Below are positions 44,164 to 53,578 of a stretch of 64,000 bases of DNA, piece by piece. The notes beneath the pieces are model-generated. The model searched no databases. It saw only the letters and a program-made list of their open reading frames with translations, and was not told the DNA's origin. The stretch is from Thermus thermamylovorans. Lineage in GTDB: Bacteria; Deinococcota; Deinococci; Deinococcales; Thermaceae. The DNA lies in assembly GCF_004307015.1 (NCBI RefSeq), contig NZ_SIJL01000003.1, forward strand, positions 24,890 through 88,889. Direction: 5' to 3'. Position 1 is the stretch's first letter, and each line of letters begins with the position of its first letter. Made by a program: the position numbers and the translations under genes.

Positions 44164-45492
44164 ATGAGACACCCACCCGGCCTGCGCGGCTTCCTCCTGG
44201 CCCTGGCCCTCCTCCTGGGCCTCCTCCTCCTGGCCACGGGGGTGGGCCTCTTCGGCTACCTCGCCCTCCAGGCTTACCTGGCCCCCCCGGGGTGGACGGT
44301 CCTGGTCCTGGCCCTCCTGGTCCTCCTGCCGGGAGCGGTCCTCCTGGGGCGGCTTTTCCCCTGGCTCGCCGACTGGTACTACTTCTTCCCCGCCCTGGCC
44401 TTCCTCCTGGTCTTCACCCTCTACCCCATCGGCCTCACCGTCTACCTGGCCTTCACCGACTACTCGGGGGCCCGCAGCGGGGCCCCTGACCGCACCACCC
44501 AGACCGCGGTGGTGGCCCAGGAGGGGGCCCGCCTCCAGCTGGAGGCGGAGGTGGGCCAGGCCTTCCGCTGCCAGGACTGCACCGGGCTCCTCCTGGAGCT
44601 CTACGCGGAGGGGCACCGGATGCGGGCCCGCATCCTGGAGGCCGAGGGGCGGGAGGTCCTCCTGGACCGCACGCCCCCCTTCGGGGTGGAGTTCGCCACC
44701 CGGATCAACGAGTACCGCTTCATCGGCCTGGGCAACTTCGCCTTCATCCTCTCCCAGGCCAGCCGGGCCCTCCTGCCCGTCTTCGCCTGGAACGTGGCCT
44801 TCGCCACCCTGACCGTGGCCCTGAACGCCCTTTTGGGGGTGCTCCTGGCCCTCATCCTCAACAACAAGGCCCTGAAGCTGCGCAACCTCTACCGCACCCT
44901 CCTCATCGTCTCCTGGGCCCTCCCCGGGGTGATCACCATCCAGGTCTGGGTGGCCCTCCTCAACTACAACTTCGGGGCCATCAACCGCCTCCTGGGGATC
45001 CTGGGGATCTACCCCATCCCCTGGCTCACCGACCCCGACTGGGCCAAGGTGGCCGTCCTCCTGGTGAACCTCTGGCTGGGCTTCCCCTTCATGATGACCG
45101 CCGCCCTGGGGGCCCTTTCCACCATCCCCGACGAGCTCTACGAGGCGGCCAGGGTGGACGGGGCGAGCCCCTGGCAGGCCCTCAAGGGGATCACCCTCCC
45201 CCTCCTCTACCCCCCCATGCTCCCCATCCTCCTCTCCTCCTTCGCCTTCAACTTCAACAACTTCATGATCATCTTCCTCCTCACCGGCGGGGGCCCCCCC
45301 CAGGAGGGGCGGATGGCCACGGTCCAGGCCACGGACATCCTCATCTCCTGGGCCTACAAGACCGCCTTCAGCGCCGAGGGGCAGATGGCCTACGGCCTGG
45401 GGGCGGCCATCAGCCTCCTCATCTTCCTGGTGACCGTGGGCATCAGCCTCTTCAACTTCCGGGTCACCGGCGTCCTGCGGGAGGTGCGCTAG
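44164..45492 (+). CDS. malF: Maltose-type ABC transporter permease, MalF
   Basis: This 442-residue inner-membrane protein has a MalF layout: two N-terminal membrane segments, FTLYPIGLTVYLAFTDYS, a periplasmic loop of about 80 residues (containing a Cys pair in RCQDCTG), then the transport core with EAA loop YEAARVDGASPWQALKGITLP. The ATG at 44164 is preferred to an in-frame ATG 27 bases upstream that sits in the intercistronic hairpin loop. It abuts malG directly. Confidence 0.92.
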   Translation: MRHPPGLRGFLLALALLLGLLLLATGVGLFGYLALQAYLAPPGWTVLVLALLVLLPGAVLLGRLFPWLADWYYFFPALAFLLVFTLYPIGLTVYLAFTDYSGARSGAPDRTTQTAVVAQEGARLQLEAEVGQAFRCQDCTGLLLELYAEGHRMRARILEAEGREVLLDRTPPFGVEFATRINEYRFIGLGNFAFILSQASRALLPVFAWNVAFATLTVALNALLGVLLALILNNKALKLRNLYRTLLIVSWALPGVITIQVWVALLNYNFGAINRLLGILGIYPIPWLTDPDWAKVAVLLVNLWLGFPFMMTAALGALSTIPDELYEAARVDGASPWQALKGITLPLLYPPMLPILLSSFAFNFNNFMIIFLLTGGGPPQEGRMATVQATDILISWAYKTAFSAEGQMAYGLGAAISLLIFLVTVGISLFNFRVTGVLREVR

Positions 45493-46815
45493 ATGCTCGG
45501 GCGGCTTCTTTCCCTCGGCCTTTTGGGGCTTGGCGGCTACGGGCTTTACTGGTTCGCGGTCCACCGCCTCCTGGACGAGGCCTCCTACCGCCGCCAGCCC
45601 GCCTTCGGCAGCGTCTTCGTGCCCTACGGTTGGGCCTACGCCCTGGGGATCCTCCTGGGGCTCGTCCTCCTGGTGCTCCTCTACAGCCTCCTCTACACCG
45701 CCTGGAGCAACCGGCGGACGGGGAGGCGGCGGAGCCCCTGGCCCCTCTTCGGGCAGGGGGTGACCCACCTCTTCCTCTGGGTCCTCATCCTCCTGGTCTA
45801 CTACCCCGTGGTCCAGGTGGTGGCGGCCAGCTTCGACCCCACCAACAACCTCTTCAGCTTCCGCCGCCCCGAGACGGGCTTCCTCCTCCTGGACGCCCGG
45901 GTGATCCCCTACCTCCCCGAGCCCTCCCTGGAGAACTACGCCCGCCTGGTGGAGGGGGTGGTCCTCTACCCCTACCAGGTGGCCCTCCTCCTCCTGGCGG
46001 GCCTGGCCCTCCTGGGGGTGATGGGCCTGGGCCTCCTCCGCCGCCTCCTGCCCCCGGAGGACTGGGTGGACCTGTGGCAGAACCGCCTCCTCCTCCTCCT
46101 GGCCCTGAGCCTCTTCGCCGTGGTCCTCCTCCTCTCCCCCAGCCAGTTCACCGGCACCACCACGGAGAGCCGCTTCTTCCTCTGGGTGCGCAACACCCTC
46201 CTCATCTCCGGGGTGACGGGGCTTCTGGCCGTCCTCCTCACCGCCACCGCGGGCTACGCCTTCGCCCGCTTCCGCCACCTGCCCGGGCGCTACCCCATGC
46301 TGCTCTTCTTCATCTTCGTGCAGATGTTCCCCGGCTTCCTGGCCCTGGTGGCCATCTTCTACCTCCTCTCCTTCCTGGACCTCCTCAACACCTTCACCGG
46401 CCTCATCCTGGCCTACTCCGGGGGGGTGGTGAGCTTCGGCACCTGGGTGTACAAGGGGTACCTGGAGAGCATCAGCCCGAGCCTCGAGGAGGCGGCCATG
46501 GTGGACGGGGCCACGAGGTGGCAGGTCTTCACCAAGATCCTCCTCCCCCTTTCCGCCCCCATGTTCGTCTTCATCTTCCTCCTCCAGTTCGTGGGCACCT
46601 ACTCGGAGTTCATCCTGGCCAACCTGGTCCTCACCGGGGTGGAGAGCTGGAACGTGGGGGTGGGCCTAAGGAGCTTCACCACCGGCCAGTTCCAGACCGT
46701 CTGGGGGGTCTTCGCCGCGGCCAGCGTCCTGGGCTCCCTACCCATCCTTCTCCTCTTCTACGGCTTCCAGCGCTACTTCGTCTCCGGTTACACCGCGGGG
46801 GCGGTGAAGGAATGA
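45493..46815 (+). CDS. malG: Maltose-type ABC transporter permease, MalG (long form)
   Basis: This 440-residue permease has the MalG C-terminal half: NTLLISGVTGLLAVLLTATAG, then LEEAAMVDGATRWQVFTKI (EAA loop) and GLRSFTTGQFQTVWG. It is about 140 residues longer than enteric MalG because of an extended N-terminus with two extra hydrophobic segments and an added hydrophobic pair between the first TM and the core (near PPEDWVDLWQNRLLLLLALS). It starts at the base after the malF stop and overlaps the GH13 gene by ATGA. Confidence 0.92.
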   Translation: MLGRLLSLGLLGLGGYGLYWFAVHRLLDEASYRRQPAFGSVFVPYGWAYALGILLGLVLLVLLYSLLYTAWSNRRTGRRRSPWPLFGQGVTHLFLWVLILLVYYPVVQVVAASFDPTNNLFSFRRPETGFLLLDARVIPYLPEPSLENYARLVEGVVLYPYQVALLLLAGLALLGVMGLGLLRRLLPPEDWVDLWQNRLLLLLALSLFAVVLLLSPSQFTGTTTESRFFLWVRNTLLISGVTGLLAVLLTATAGYAFARFRHLPGRYPMLLFFIFVQMFPGFLALVAIFYLLSFLDLLNTFTGLILAYSGGVVSFGTWVYKGYLESISPSLEEAAMVDGATRWQVFTKILLPLSAPMFVFIFLLQFVGTYSEFILANLVLTGVESWNVGVGLRSFTTGQFQTVWGVFAAASVLGSLPILLLFYGFQRYFVSGYTAGAVKE

Positions 46816-48524
46816 ACCGCCACGACCTGGAGCACGTGGACCCCCCCTTTCCCGGGCTGGGGGAGGAGGTGGTCCTCTTCCTGGAAACCGAGGCCAGGGA
46901 GGGGCTTCTCCTCTACGAAAAGGACGGGGAAATCCACCAAAAACCCATGGAAAGGGCGGAAGGGGGCCTAAGGGTGCGCGTCTTCGCGCACACGAGCCCC
47001 TTTCGCTACGCCTTCCGCCTCCCCGAGGGCTTCCTGGGCAGCCACGGCCTGGAGAAGACCCTTCCCCGGTACGACCGCTTCTTCCACCTCCTGGCGGGGC
47101 CGAATCCGCCGGAATGGGCCCTGGGGGCGGTCTACTACCAGATCTTCCCCGACCGCTTCCGGATGGGGCGCCCGGAGCTGGCCCCTAAAGATGGGGAATG
47201 GCGCTACGGGGGAAGGCCCATCCGCAAGAAGGCCTGGCACGAGCCCCTGGGCCTCGAGGGGGCCTTTGAGTTCTACGGGGGGGACCTCTTTGGCGTCCTC
47301 GAGGCCCTCCCCCATCTGGAGGCCCTGGGGGTGGAGGTCCTCTACCTTACCCCCATCTTCCAAAGCCCCTCCAGCCACCGCTACGACACGGAGGACTACC
47401 TGCGGGTGGACCCCCACCTGGGAGGGGAGGAGGCCCTGGAGGCGCTTTACCAGGCCCTTGTGGCCCGGGGGATGAGGCTCGTTTTGGACGGGGTTTTCAA
47501 CCACGTGGGGGCCACCCACTCCTGGTTCCAAAGGGCCCTGAGGGACCCAAAGAGCCCGGAGAGGGGCATGTTCACCTTCCGCCCCGACGGGAGCTACGAG
47601 AGCTTCTGGGGGGTCCGGTCCATGCCCAAGCTGGACTACGCCTCCCCCCTCACCCAGGAGCGCTTCGTCTTCGGCAAGGACGCGCCCATCCGCTACTGGA
47701 TGCGCCTAGCCCACGGATGGCGGCTGGACGTGGCCCATTCCCTCGGGGAAGGGGGGACCAACCGCAAAAACGCCCGCTGGCTCCGGGCCCTGGCCCGGGC
47801 GGCCAAGGAGGCAAGGCCCGACGCTCTGGTGATCGGGGAGCTCTCCTACGACGCCACCCCCACCCTCAGGGCCCACACCCTGGACGGGGCCATGCACTAC
47901 GCGGGCTTCGCCCACCCGGTGATGGCCTGGCTCTCCGGGCGGGACGTGCACGGGCGGGAAGCGGCCTTGAGCGCGGGGGAAGCCTGGGAGGTGCTCTGGG
48001 ACCACTACCGGGCCCTGCCCCTGCAGGTGCGCCACGCCATGTACACCTTCGTCTCCTCCCACGACATCCCCCGGGCCCTGTGGCGGCTTCGGGGCGACCT
48101 GGAGCTCTACAAGCTCGCCTACGCCCTCCTCTTCGCCTTTCCCGGGAGCCCGGCCCTCTACTACGGGGACGAAGTGGGCCTCTCCCAACCCAACCCCTAC
48201 ACCCTGTGGCAGGGAGACCCCTACTGCCGGGCCCCCTTCCCTTGGGACGAGGCCCTTTGGAACCGGGAGGTGTTGGGGTTTGTGAAGCGCCTGGCGCGCC
48301 TCAAGAAGACCCACCCTGCCCTGCGCCGGGGAAGCCTTTTGCCCCTGAAGGCCCCGGAGGGGGTGCTGGCCTTCCGGAGGCGGTACCGGGGGGAGGAAGT
48401 CTGGGCCCTCTTCGCCAAGGAGGGGGCCCGCCTAAGGCTCCCCAGGGGGGTGGACCTCCTGCGGGAGGAGGAGGTGGCGGGGGAGGTGGAGGGCCAGTAC
48501 CTCCTCTTCCGGCCCGCCGGCTGA
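46812..48524 (+). CDS. GH13 enzyme, cyclomaltodextrinase/neopullulanase-like
   Basis: This 570-residue enzyme has an N-terminal beta domain (about 1-110), a GH13 barrel and a short C-terminal beta domain. Catalytic signatures are DGVFNHV (D226), GWRLDVAHS (nucleophile D306), IGELSY (acid/base E343) and SSHDIPR (H417, D418). The start of the barrel (WALGAVYYQIFPDRF) is characteristic of cyclomaltodextrinases, maltogenic amylases and neopullulanases. It has no signal peptide, so it would cut imported maltodextrins in the cytoplasm. It is translationally coupled to malG. Confidence 0.93.
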   Translation: MNRHDLEHVDPPFPGLGEEVVLFLETEAREGLLLYEKDGEIHQKPMERAEGGLRVRVFAHTSPFRYAFRLPEGFLGSHGLEKTLPRYDRFFHLLAGPNPPEWALGAVYYQIFPDRFRMGRPELAPKDGEWRYGGRPIRKKAWHEPLGLEGAFEFYGGDLFGVLEALPHLEALGVEVLYLTPIFQSPSSHRYDTEDYLRVDPHLGGEEALEALYQALVARGMRLVLDGVFNHVGATHSWFQRALRDPKSPERGMFTFRPDGSYESFWGVRSMPKLDYASPLTQERFVFGKDAPIRYWMRLAHGWRLDVAHSLGEGGTNRKNARWLRALARAAKEARPDALVIGELSYDATPTLRAHTLDGAMHYAGFAHPVMAWLSGRDVHGREAALSAGEAWEVLWDHYRALPLQVRHAMYTFVSSHDIPRALWRLRGDLELYKLAYALLFAFPGSPALYYGDEVGLSQPNPYTLWQGDPYCRAPFPWDEALWNREVLGFVKRLARLKKTHPALRRGSLLPLKAPEGVLAFRRRYRGEEVWALFAKEGARLRLPRGVDLLREEEVAGEVEGQYLLFRPAG

Positions 48525-48556
48525 GGGCCCCACCGGAGGCCTGGGGCGCGGGGCCC
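48525..48556 (+). terminator. Possible terminator of the mal operon
   Basis: GGGCCCC / GGGGCCC, a 7-bp stem with an 18-base loop just after the GH13 stop codon. No T-run. Confidence 0.35.
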
Positions 48557-48591
48557 CTCCCGGCGGCCTCCTCCCCCAGGCCCTTGCGGGC

Positions 48592-48597
48592 TATACT
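48592..48597 (+). promoter_or_regulatory. -10 box, leaderless-type promoter of mutS2
   Basis: TATACT ending 8 bases before the GTG at 48606. No clear -35. Confidence 0.5.
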
Positions 48598-48605
48598 CTT
48601 CCTTT

Positions 48606-50840
48606 GTGCGGGACGTCCTCGAGGTCCTGGAGTTCCCCAGGGTCCGCGCCCTCCTGGCAGGGAGGGCCAGGACCCCCTTGGGCCGGGAGCTGGCCCTTTC
48701 CCTCGCCCCCCTCTCCCGGGAGGAGGCGGAAAGGCGCCACCAGCTCACCCAGGAAGCCCTGGCCTACCCCTACGCCCTCCCCGAGGCGGGGGCCTTGCGG
48801 GAGGCCTACGAAGGGGCCAGGGCCGGGAAGAGGCTCACGGGCCCCGAACTCCTGAAGGCGGCCAGGGCCCTGGAGGAGGCCAAGGCCCTTAAGGCGGAGC
48901 TTTTGCCCCTGCAAAACGCCCTGAGCGGGGTGGCGGAAGGGATTGGGGACCACGGCGCCTTCCTGGCGCGGGTCAAGAAGGCCCTGGACGAGGAGGGGGC
49001 GGTGCGGGACGAGGCGAGCCCCCGCCTGGCCCAGATCCGCCGGGAATTAAGGCCCCTCCGCCAGGAGATCCTGGACCGCCTCTATGCCCTCATGGACCGG
49101 CACCGGGAGGCCTTCCAGGACCGCTTCGTCACCTTAAGGCGCGAGCGCTACTGCGTGCCCGTCAAGGCGGGGATGGCCCACAAGGTGCCGGGCCTCCTCC
49201 TGGACGAGTCCGAGTCCGGGGCCACCCTCTTCCTCGAGCCCCTCGCCGTGGTGAAGCTCAACAACCGCCTCCAGGCCCTGCGCCTCCGGGAGGAGGAGGA
49301 GGTGAACCGGATCCTCTGGGAGCTCTCGGAGGGGCTGGCCGGGGACCCTGGGGTGCCGGGCACCCTGGAGGCCCTGGCCCTCCTGGACCTCCTCCAGGCC
49401 CAGGCGGCCCTGGCCCGGGACCTGGGCCTCACCCGCCCCCGCTTCGGGGAGCGCTACGCCCTGGAGGAGGCCTTCCACCCCCTCATCCCGAACCCGGTCA
49501 AGAACTCCTTTGCCCTGGACGAAGCGAGGCGCATCCTCCTCCTCTCCGGCCCCAACATGGGGGGCAAGACCGCCCTCCTCAAGACCCTGGGCCTGGCGGT
49601 CCTCATGGCCCAGTCCGGCCTCTTCGTGGGGGCCAAGCGGGCCCTCCTGGCCTGGCCCGACCGGGTCTTTGCCGACATCGGGGACGAGCAGTCCCTGCAA
49701 GAAAGCCTCTCCACCTTCGCCGGCCACCTCCGCCGCCTCAAGGAGATGCTGGAGGAGGCCACGCCCCGAAGCCTGGTCCTCGTCGACGAGCTGGGGAGCG
49801 GCACCGACCCCGAGGAGGGGGCGGCGCTTTCCCAGGCCATCCTGGAGGCCCTCCTGGAGCGGGGGGTGAAGGGGATGGTCACCACCCACCTCTCCCCCCT
49901 GAAGGCCTTCGCCCAGGGGAGGGAAGGCATCGGGAACGCCTCCATGCGCTTTGACCTGGAAGCCCTTCGTCCCACCTATGAGCTCGTCCTGGGGGTGCCG
50001 GGGCGGAGCTACGCCCTGGCCATCGCCCGGAGGCTCGCCCTGCCGGAGGGCGTGCTAGGGCGGGCGGAAGGGCTTCTGCCGGAGGGGGGCAGGCTGGAAG
50101 CCCTCCTGGAGCGGCTGGAGGCGGAAAGGCTCGCCCTGGAGGAGGAAAGGCGGAAGCTCGGGGCGGAGCTTGAGCGGGCGGAGGCCCTCAGGAAGCGCCT
50201 CGAGGCCCGGGAGGCCCGCTACGAGGAGGAGCGGGCGGAAAGGATGCGGGCCCTGGAGGCGGAGGTGCGGCAAAGGCTCCTCCAGGTGGAGGCCGAGCTC
50301 AAGGCCCTGAAGGAAAAGGCCAAGGCGGGGGCCAAGAAGGACGCCCTCAGGGAGCTTTTGGCCCTCAAGGAGCGCTACGCCAAGAAGGCCGCCCCGCCCC
50401 CTCCCCCCCCGGGCCTGAGCCCGGGGCAGGCGGTGGAGGTGGCCTCCCTGGGCCGCCAGGGGCGGATTTTGGAGCTCCGGGGGGAGGAGGCCTTGGTCCA
50501 GGTGGGCCCGGTGCGGATGACGGTGAAGGCCAAGGAGCTCAGGCCCGCCCAGGCCCAGGAGGCGCAAAGGGCCCTCGCCCCCAGGCCCCGGCGGGAGGGG
50601 AGGGAGGTGGACCTAAGGGGCCTCACCGTGGAGGAGGCCCTCTTGGAGGTGGACAGCGCCCTGGAGGAGGCCCGGGCCCTGGGCCTCGCCTCCTTGCGCC
50701 TCCTCCACGGCAAGGGCACGGGGGCCCTGAGGCAGGCCATCCGGGAGGCCCTCCGGCGGGACCGGCGGGTGGAGGGCTTCGCCGACGCGCCCCCCCACGA
50801 GGGGGGGCACGGGGTCACGGTGGTGGCCCTAAAGGGCTAG
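48606..50840 (+). CDS. mutS2: Endonuclease MutS2
   Basis: This 744-residue protein is related to MutS but lacks the mismatch-recognition domain. A core helical domain leads to the ATPase (Walker A LSGPNMGGKTALLKTL, Walker B SLVLVDELGSGTDPEEG, then TTHLSPLKAFA), a long charged coiled coil (about 500-590), a KOW-like strand region and a C-terminal Smr nuclease domain (VDLRGLTVEEAL, LLHGKGTGALRQAI). MutS2 suppresses homologous recombination by cutting branched DNA, or rescues collided ribosomes in some bacteria. GTG start follows a TATACT box. The 3' end overlaps the thioesterase gene by 12 bases. Confidence 0.97.
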   Translation: MRDVLEVLEFPRVRALLAGRARTPLGRELALSLAPLSREEAERRHQLTQEALAYPYALPEAGALREAYEGARAGKRLTGPELLKAARALEEAKALKAELLPLQNALSGVAEGIGDHGAFLARVKKALDEEGAVRDEASPRLAQIRRELRPLRQEILDRLYALMDRHREAFQDRFVTLRRERYCVPVKAGMAHKVPGLLLDESESGATLFLEPLAVVKLNNRLQALRLREEEEVNRILWELSEGLAGDPGVPGTLEALALLDLLQAQAALARDLGLTRPRFGERYALEEAFHPLIPNPVKNSFALDEARRILLLSGPNMGGKTALLKTLGLAVLMAQSGLFVGAKRALLAWPDRVFADIGDEQSLQESLSTFAGHLRRLKEMLEEATPRSLVLVDELGSGTDPEEGAALSQAILEALLERGVKGMVTTHLSPLKAFAQGREGIGNASMRFDLEALRPTYELVLGVPGRSYALAIARRLALPEGVLGRAEGLLPEGGRLEALLERLEAERLALEEERRKLGAELERAEALRKRLEAREARYEEERAERMRALEAEVRQRLLQVEAELKALKEKAKAGAKKDALRELLALKERYAKKAAPPPPPPGLSPGQAVEVASLGRQGRILELRGEEALVQVGPVRMTVKAKELRPAQAQEAQRALAPRPRREGREVDLRGLTVEEALLEVDSALEEARALGLASLRLLHGKGTGALRQAIREALRRDRRVEGFADAPPHEGGHGVTVVALKG

Positions 50841-51236
50841 GGGGCGTCCCTCGAGCTCCTCTATGCGGCGCCTCATGGCCTCCGGCAGAGGGGCGGGGCG
50901 CCCTCCTTCCAGCCAGACCTGGACCGTCCTCCCCCGGGCGGCCTCTTCCCCGTTGGCCAGGAGCAGGTACTCCATGTCGAAGCTGCTCCGCCCCAGGCGC
51001 ACCACCCTGACCCCCACCTCCACCCGGTCTTCCAGGTGGACGGGCCTCCTGAAGTCCACCTCCGCCCGGGCCAGGAGGAAGTGGCCCTGCGCCACCCAGT
51101 CCGGCTCCAGCCGGGCGAAGTAGGCGGAGCGGGCCACCTCGAAGTAGGTGAGGTAGACGGCGTTGTTCACGTGGCCTAAGGCGTCCAGGTCGCGGAAGCG
51201 CACCTGCACGGGCACGGACACGGGGAAACCCTCCAC
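50829..51236 (-). CDS. Hotdog-fold acyl-CoA thioesterase (YbgC/4HBT type)
   Basis: This 135-residue protein has the 4-hydroxybenzoyl-CoA thioesterase pattern: VPVQVRFRDLDALGHVNNAVYLTYFE with the catalytic Asp in DLDALGHVNN, then DRVEVGVRVVRLGRSSFDMEY. It hydrolyses acyl-CoA thioesters; the substrate is unknown. The start is GTG at 51236 with a minus-strand TATACT box 8 bases upstream, so it is likely leaderless. It is convergent and slightly overlapping with mutS2 and divergent from the M3 peptidase. Confidence 0.9.
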   Translation of the reverse strand: MEGFPVSVPVQVRFRDLDALGHVNNAVYLTYFEVARSAYFARLEPDWVAQGHFLLARAEVDFRRPVHLEDRVEVGVRVVRLGRSSFDMEYLLLANGEEAARGRTVQVWLEGGRPAPLPEAMRRRIEELEGRPLAL

Positions 51237-51244
51237 GGGGTCCG

Positions 51245-51250
51245 AGTATA
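51245..51250 (-). promoter_or_regulatory. -10 box of the thioesterase gene
   Basis: Minus-strand TATACT, 8 bases before the GTG start at 51236. Confidence 0.5.
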
Positions 51251-51257
51251 CCAGGGG

Positions 51258-51273
51258 CTGACCCAGGGGTCAG
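51258..51273. promoter_or_regulatory. Palindrome between divergent promoters
   Basis: CTGACCC-AG-GGGTCAG, a perfect 7-bp inverted repeat located between the two divergent -10 boxes, where it would overlap both spacer/-35 regions. Confidence 0.4.
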
Positions 51274-51274
51274 G

Positions 51275-51280
51275 TATAGT
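51275..51280 (+). promoter_or_regulatory. -10 box of the M3 peptidase gene
   Basis: TATAGT ending 6 bases before the ATG at 51287. Confidence 0.5.
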
Positions 51281-51286
51281 GGCCCC

Positions 51287-52975
51287 ATGGAGACCACCTG
51301 GGACCTCACCCCCCTCTTCCCCGGCCTGGAAAGCCCCGAGTTTCGCGCCGCCTGGGAGAGCCTCCGGGGGCGCATCGGCGACCTGAGGAGCCTGCTGGAG
51401 CAAGAGGCGCCCCTCCCCCAGGTCCTCTCCGCCCTGGACGCCCTTTGGGAGGAGGCCACCCCCCTTTGGGCCTACCTCTACGCCCGCTTCAGCGCCAACA
51501 CCGCCGACGAGGCCGCCCTGGCCAAGCTCTCCGAGCTGGAGGTGCTCTTCCTGGACTTCCAGCGCCTAAAGCCCCGCCTCACCCGCTACCTGGCCCGGCA
51601 GGACCCGGAGGAGGCCGGCCCCTACCGCCTCCTGGTGGAGGAAGCCAAGGAGGAAGCGCTCCACATGATGCCCGAGGGGGAGGAGGTCCTGGCGGCGGAG
51701 CTCTCCCTCTCCGGGCGCCGGGCCTGGGACAAGCTCCACGAGAACCTCACCAGCCAGATCACCGCCTCCGTGGACGGGGAGGAGATGCCCATCAGCAAGG
51801 TGCGCAACCTCTACTTCCACCCCGAGGAGGGGGTGCGCAAGCGGGCCTACGAGGCGGAGCTCCTGGCCTGGGAGCGGCACGAGGTGCCCCTGGCCTACGC
51901 CCTGAACGGGGTGAAGGGGGAGGCCTCGGTCCTGAACCGCAGGCGGGGCTACCGGGACGACCTGGAACCCAGCCTCCACCGGAACCGCATCACCAAGAGG
52001 GCCCTCCTCGCCCTGCAGGAGGCGGTGCGGGAAAGCCTTCCCCTCTTCCGCCGCTATTTCCACCTGAAGGCCAAGGCCCTGGGCAAGGAACGCCTGGACT
52101 GGTGGGACCTCTTCGCCCCCATCGGCCAGGGGCGGCGGTGGGGCTTGGAGGAGGCCCGGGATTTCATCCGAGGCAAACTCGCCACCCTGGTCCCCAACGC
52201 CGCCCAGGTGGCGGAGAAGGCCTTTGGGGAGCGCTGGATGGACCTCCTCCCCAGGAAGGGCAAGGTGGGCGGGGCCTACTGCATGCCCCGGGGCGGGGGC
52301 AAGAGCCTGATCCTCGCCAACTACGAGGAGAGCTTCGAGTCGGTCTCCACCCTGGCCCACGAGCTGGGCCACGCCTACCACAACTTCGCCCTGCGGGAGG
52401 TCCCCGCCTCCTTGCGGGAGGTGCCCATGACCCTGGCGGAGACCGCCAGCATCATGAACGAGACCCTGGTGGTGGAGGCGGCCCTCCAGGAGGCCTCCCC
52501 CGAGGAGGGCCTCCAGATCCTGGACGGCTACCTGCAAGGGGCGGCCCAGGTGGTGGTGGACATCCATAGCCGCTTCCTCTTCGAGTCCTGGGTGTTCCAG
52601 CGGCGCAAGGGGCGGGAGCTCTCCCCCAGGGAGTTCCAGGAGCTGATGCTCAAGGCCCAGGAGGAGGCCTACGGGGAGGCCCTCGCCAGCCGCCACCCCT
52701 ACATGTGGGCGGTGAAGGGGCACTACTACGGGGCGGACTTCTACAACTACCCCTACACCTTCGGCCTCCTCTTCGGCCTGGCGGTTTACGGGGAGGCCAA
52801 GGAGGACCCCGCCTTCGCCCGGCGCTACGAGGAGCTTCTGGCCGCTAGCGGCATGCACCCCGCCAGGGCGCTCGCCGCCCGCTTCGGCTTCGACCTGGAA
52901 AGCTTGGACTTCTGGCGGAAAGGGCTCAAGGTGCTGGCGGAAAAGGTGGAGGAGCTGGAAAGGCGCCTGGCCTGA
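51287..52975 (+). CDS. M3-family oligoendopeptidase (PepF-like)
   Basis: This 562-residue zinc peptidase degrades short peptides in the cytoplasm. The zinc motif is H358-E359-LGH362 in TLAHELGHAYHNF, with the third ligand Glu in MTLAETASIMNETLV. The N-terminus (ETTWDLTPLFPGLESPEF) and the helical first half match oligoendopeptidase F. Length is usual for the family. It would complete degradation of imported peptides. Confidence 0.94.
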   Translation: METTWDLTPLFPGLESPEFRAAWESLRGRIGDLRSLLEQEAPLPQVLSALDALWEEATPLWAYLYARFSANTADEAALAKLSELEVLFLDFQRLKPRLTRYLARQDPEEAGPYRLLVEEAKEEALHMMPEGEEVLAAELSLSGRRAWDKLHENLTSQITASVDGEEMPISKVRNLYFHPEEGVRKRAYEAELLAWERHEVPLAYALNGVKGEASVLNRRRGYRDDLEPSLHRNRITKRALLALQEAVRESLPLFRRYFHLKAKALGKERLDWWDLFAPIGQGRRWGLEEARDFIRGKLATLVPNAAQVAEKAFGERWMDLLPRKGKVGGAYCMPRGGGKSLILANYEESFESVSTLAHELGHAYHNFALREVPASLREVPMTLAETASIMNETLVVEAALQEASPEEGLQILDGYLQGAAQVVVDIHSRFLFESWVFQRRKGRELSPREFQELMLKAQEEAYGEALASRHPYMWAVKGHYYGADFYNYPYTFGLLFGLAVYGEAKEDPAFARRYEELLAASGMHPARALAARFGFDLESLDFWRKGLKVLAEKVEELERRLA

Positions 52976-53052
52976 GGGCCCCGGTCGGGGCATGGGCCAG
53001 CACGGGGTACCCTTGACGCGTTCCTGACCTGTGGGAGCTAGGGTCTGAAAGG

Positions 53053-53508
53053 ATGCGCCTCCTCGTCCTCTGCACCCACAACTCCGCCCGCAGCCAGATG
53101 GCGGAGGCCTGGCTCAGGCACTTCGCCCGGGAGCTTGGGGTGGACCTCGAGGTCCACTCCGCGGGCACGGAGAAGGCCTTTGTGAAGGAGGAGGCCAAGC
53201 GGGCCATGGCCGAGGTGGGGCTTTCCCTGGAGGGGCACCGCTCCAAGACCCTCCTCGAGGTCCCCGACCCCTGGAACTTCGGCCTGGTCCTCACGGTGTG
53301 CGACGCCGCCAAGGAAGCCTGCCCCGCCTATCCTGCCCGGACGGCGAAGCGCCACGTGGCCTTCCCCGACCCCACGGGAAAACCCCTGGAGGAGTGGCGG
53401 GCGGTGCGGGACGCCCTGGGGCGGATGTGCCTCCTCCTGGTGCGAAGCCTCAAGGAGGGTCAGCTGCCCTCGGACGAGGCCCTGGCCCAGGCCGCCTGGG
53501 GGATTTGA
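53053..53508 (+). CDS. arsC: Arsenate reductase, thioredoxin-coupled type
   Basis: This 151-residue enzyme has the low-molecular-weight phosphatase P-loop C7-THNSAR13-S, typical of ArsC that reduces arsenate to arsenite. Redox cysteines C83 and C90 (VCDAAKEAC) follow, matching the thioredoxin-coupled triple-cysteine mechanism, and FPDPTGKPLEEWRAVRD carries the catalytic Asp region. No arsenite efflux pump or ArsR gene is adjacent. TTGACG at 53013 may be a -35, but no well-spaced -10 follows. Confidence 0.93.
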   Translation: MRLLVLCTHNSARSQMAEAWLRHFARELGVDLEVHSAGTEKAFVKEEAKRAMAEVGLSLEGHRSKTLLEVPDPWNFGLVLTVCDAAKEACPAYPARTAKRHVAFPDPTGKPLEEWRAVRDALGRMCLLLVRSLKEGQLPSDEALAQAAWGI

Positions 53509-53578
53509 GCACCCCGTCGTGGCCCATGCCCCGGAAAGCCCGCGGGCAAGCCCCCTGAGCCTTTGCCCACGCAGGCCC

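Noticed and set aside
42934..46278. Minus-strand open frame of over 1,100 codons across the mal operon
   Set aside because: It is antisense to three clearly recognisable mal genes and its translation is His/Glu/Gly/Pro-rich low-complexity sequence, the usual artefact of very GC-rich DNA.
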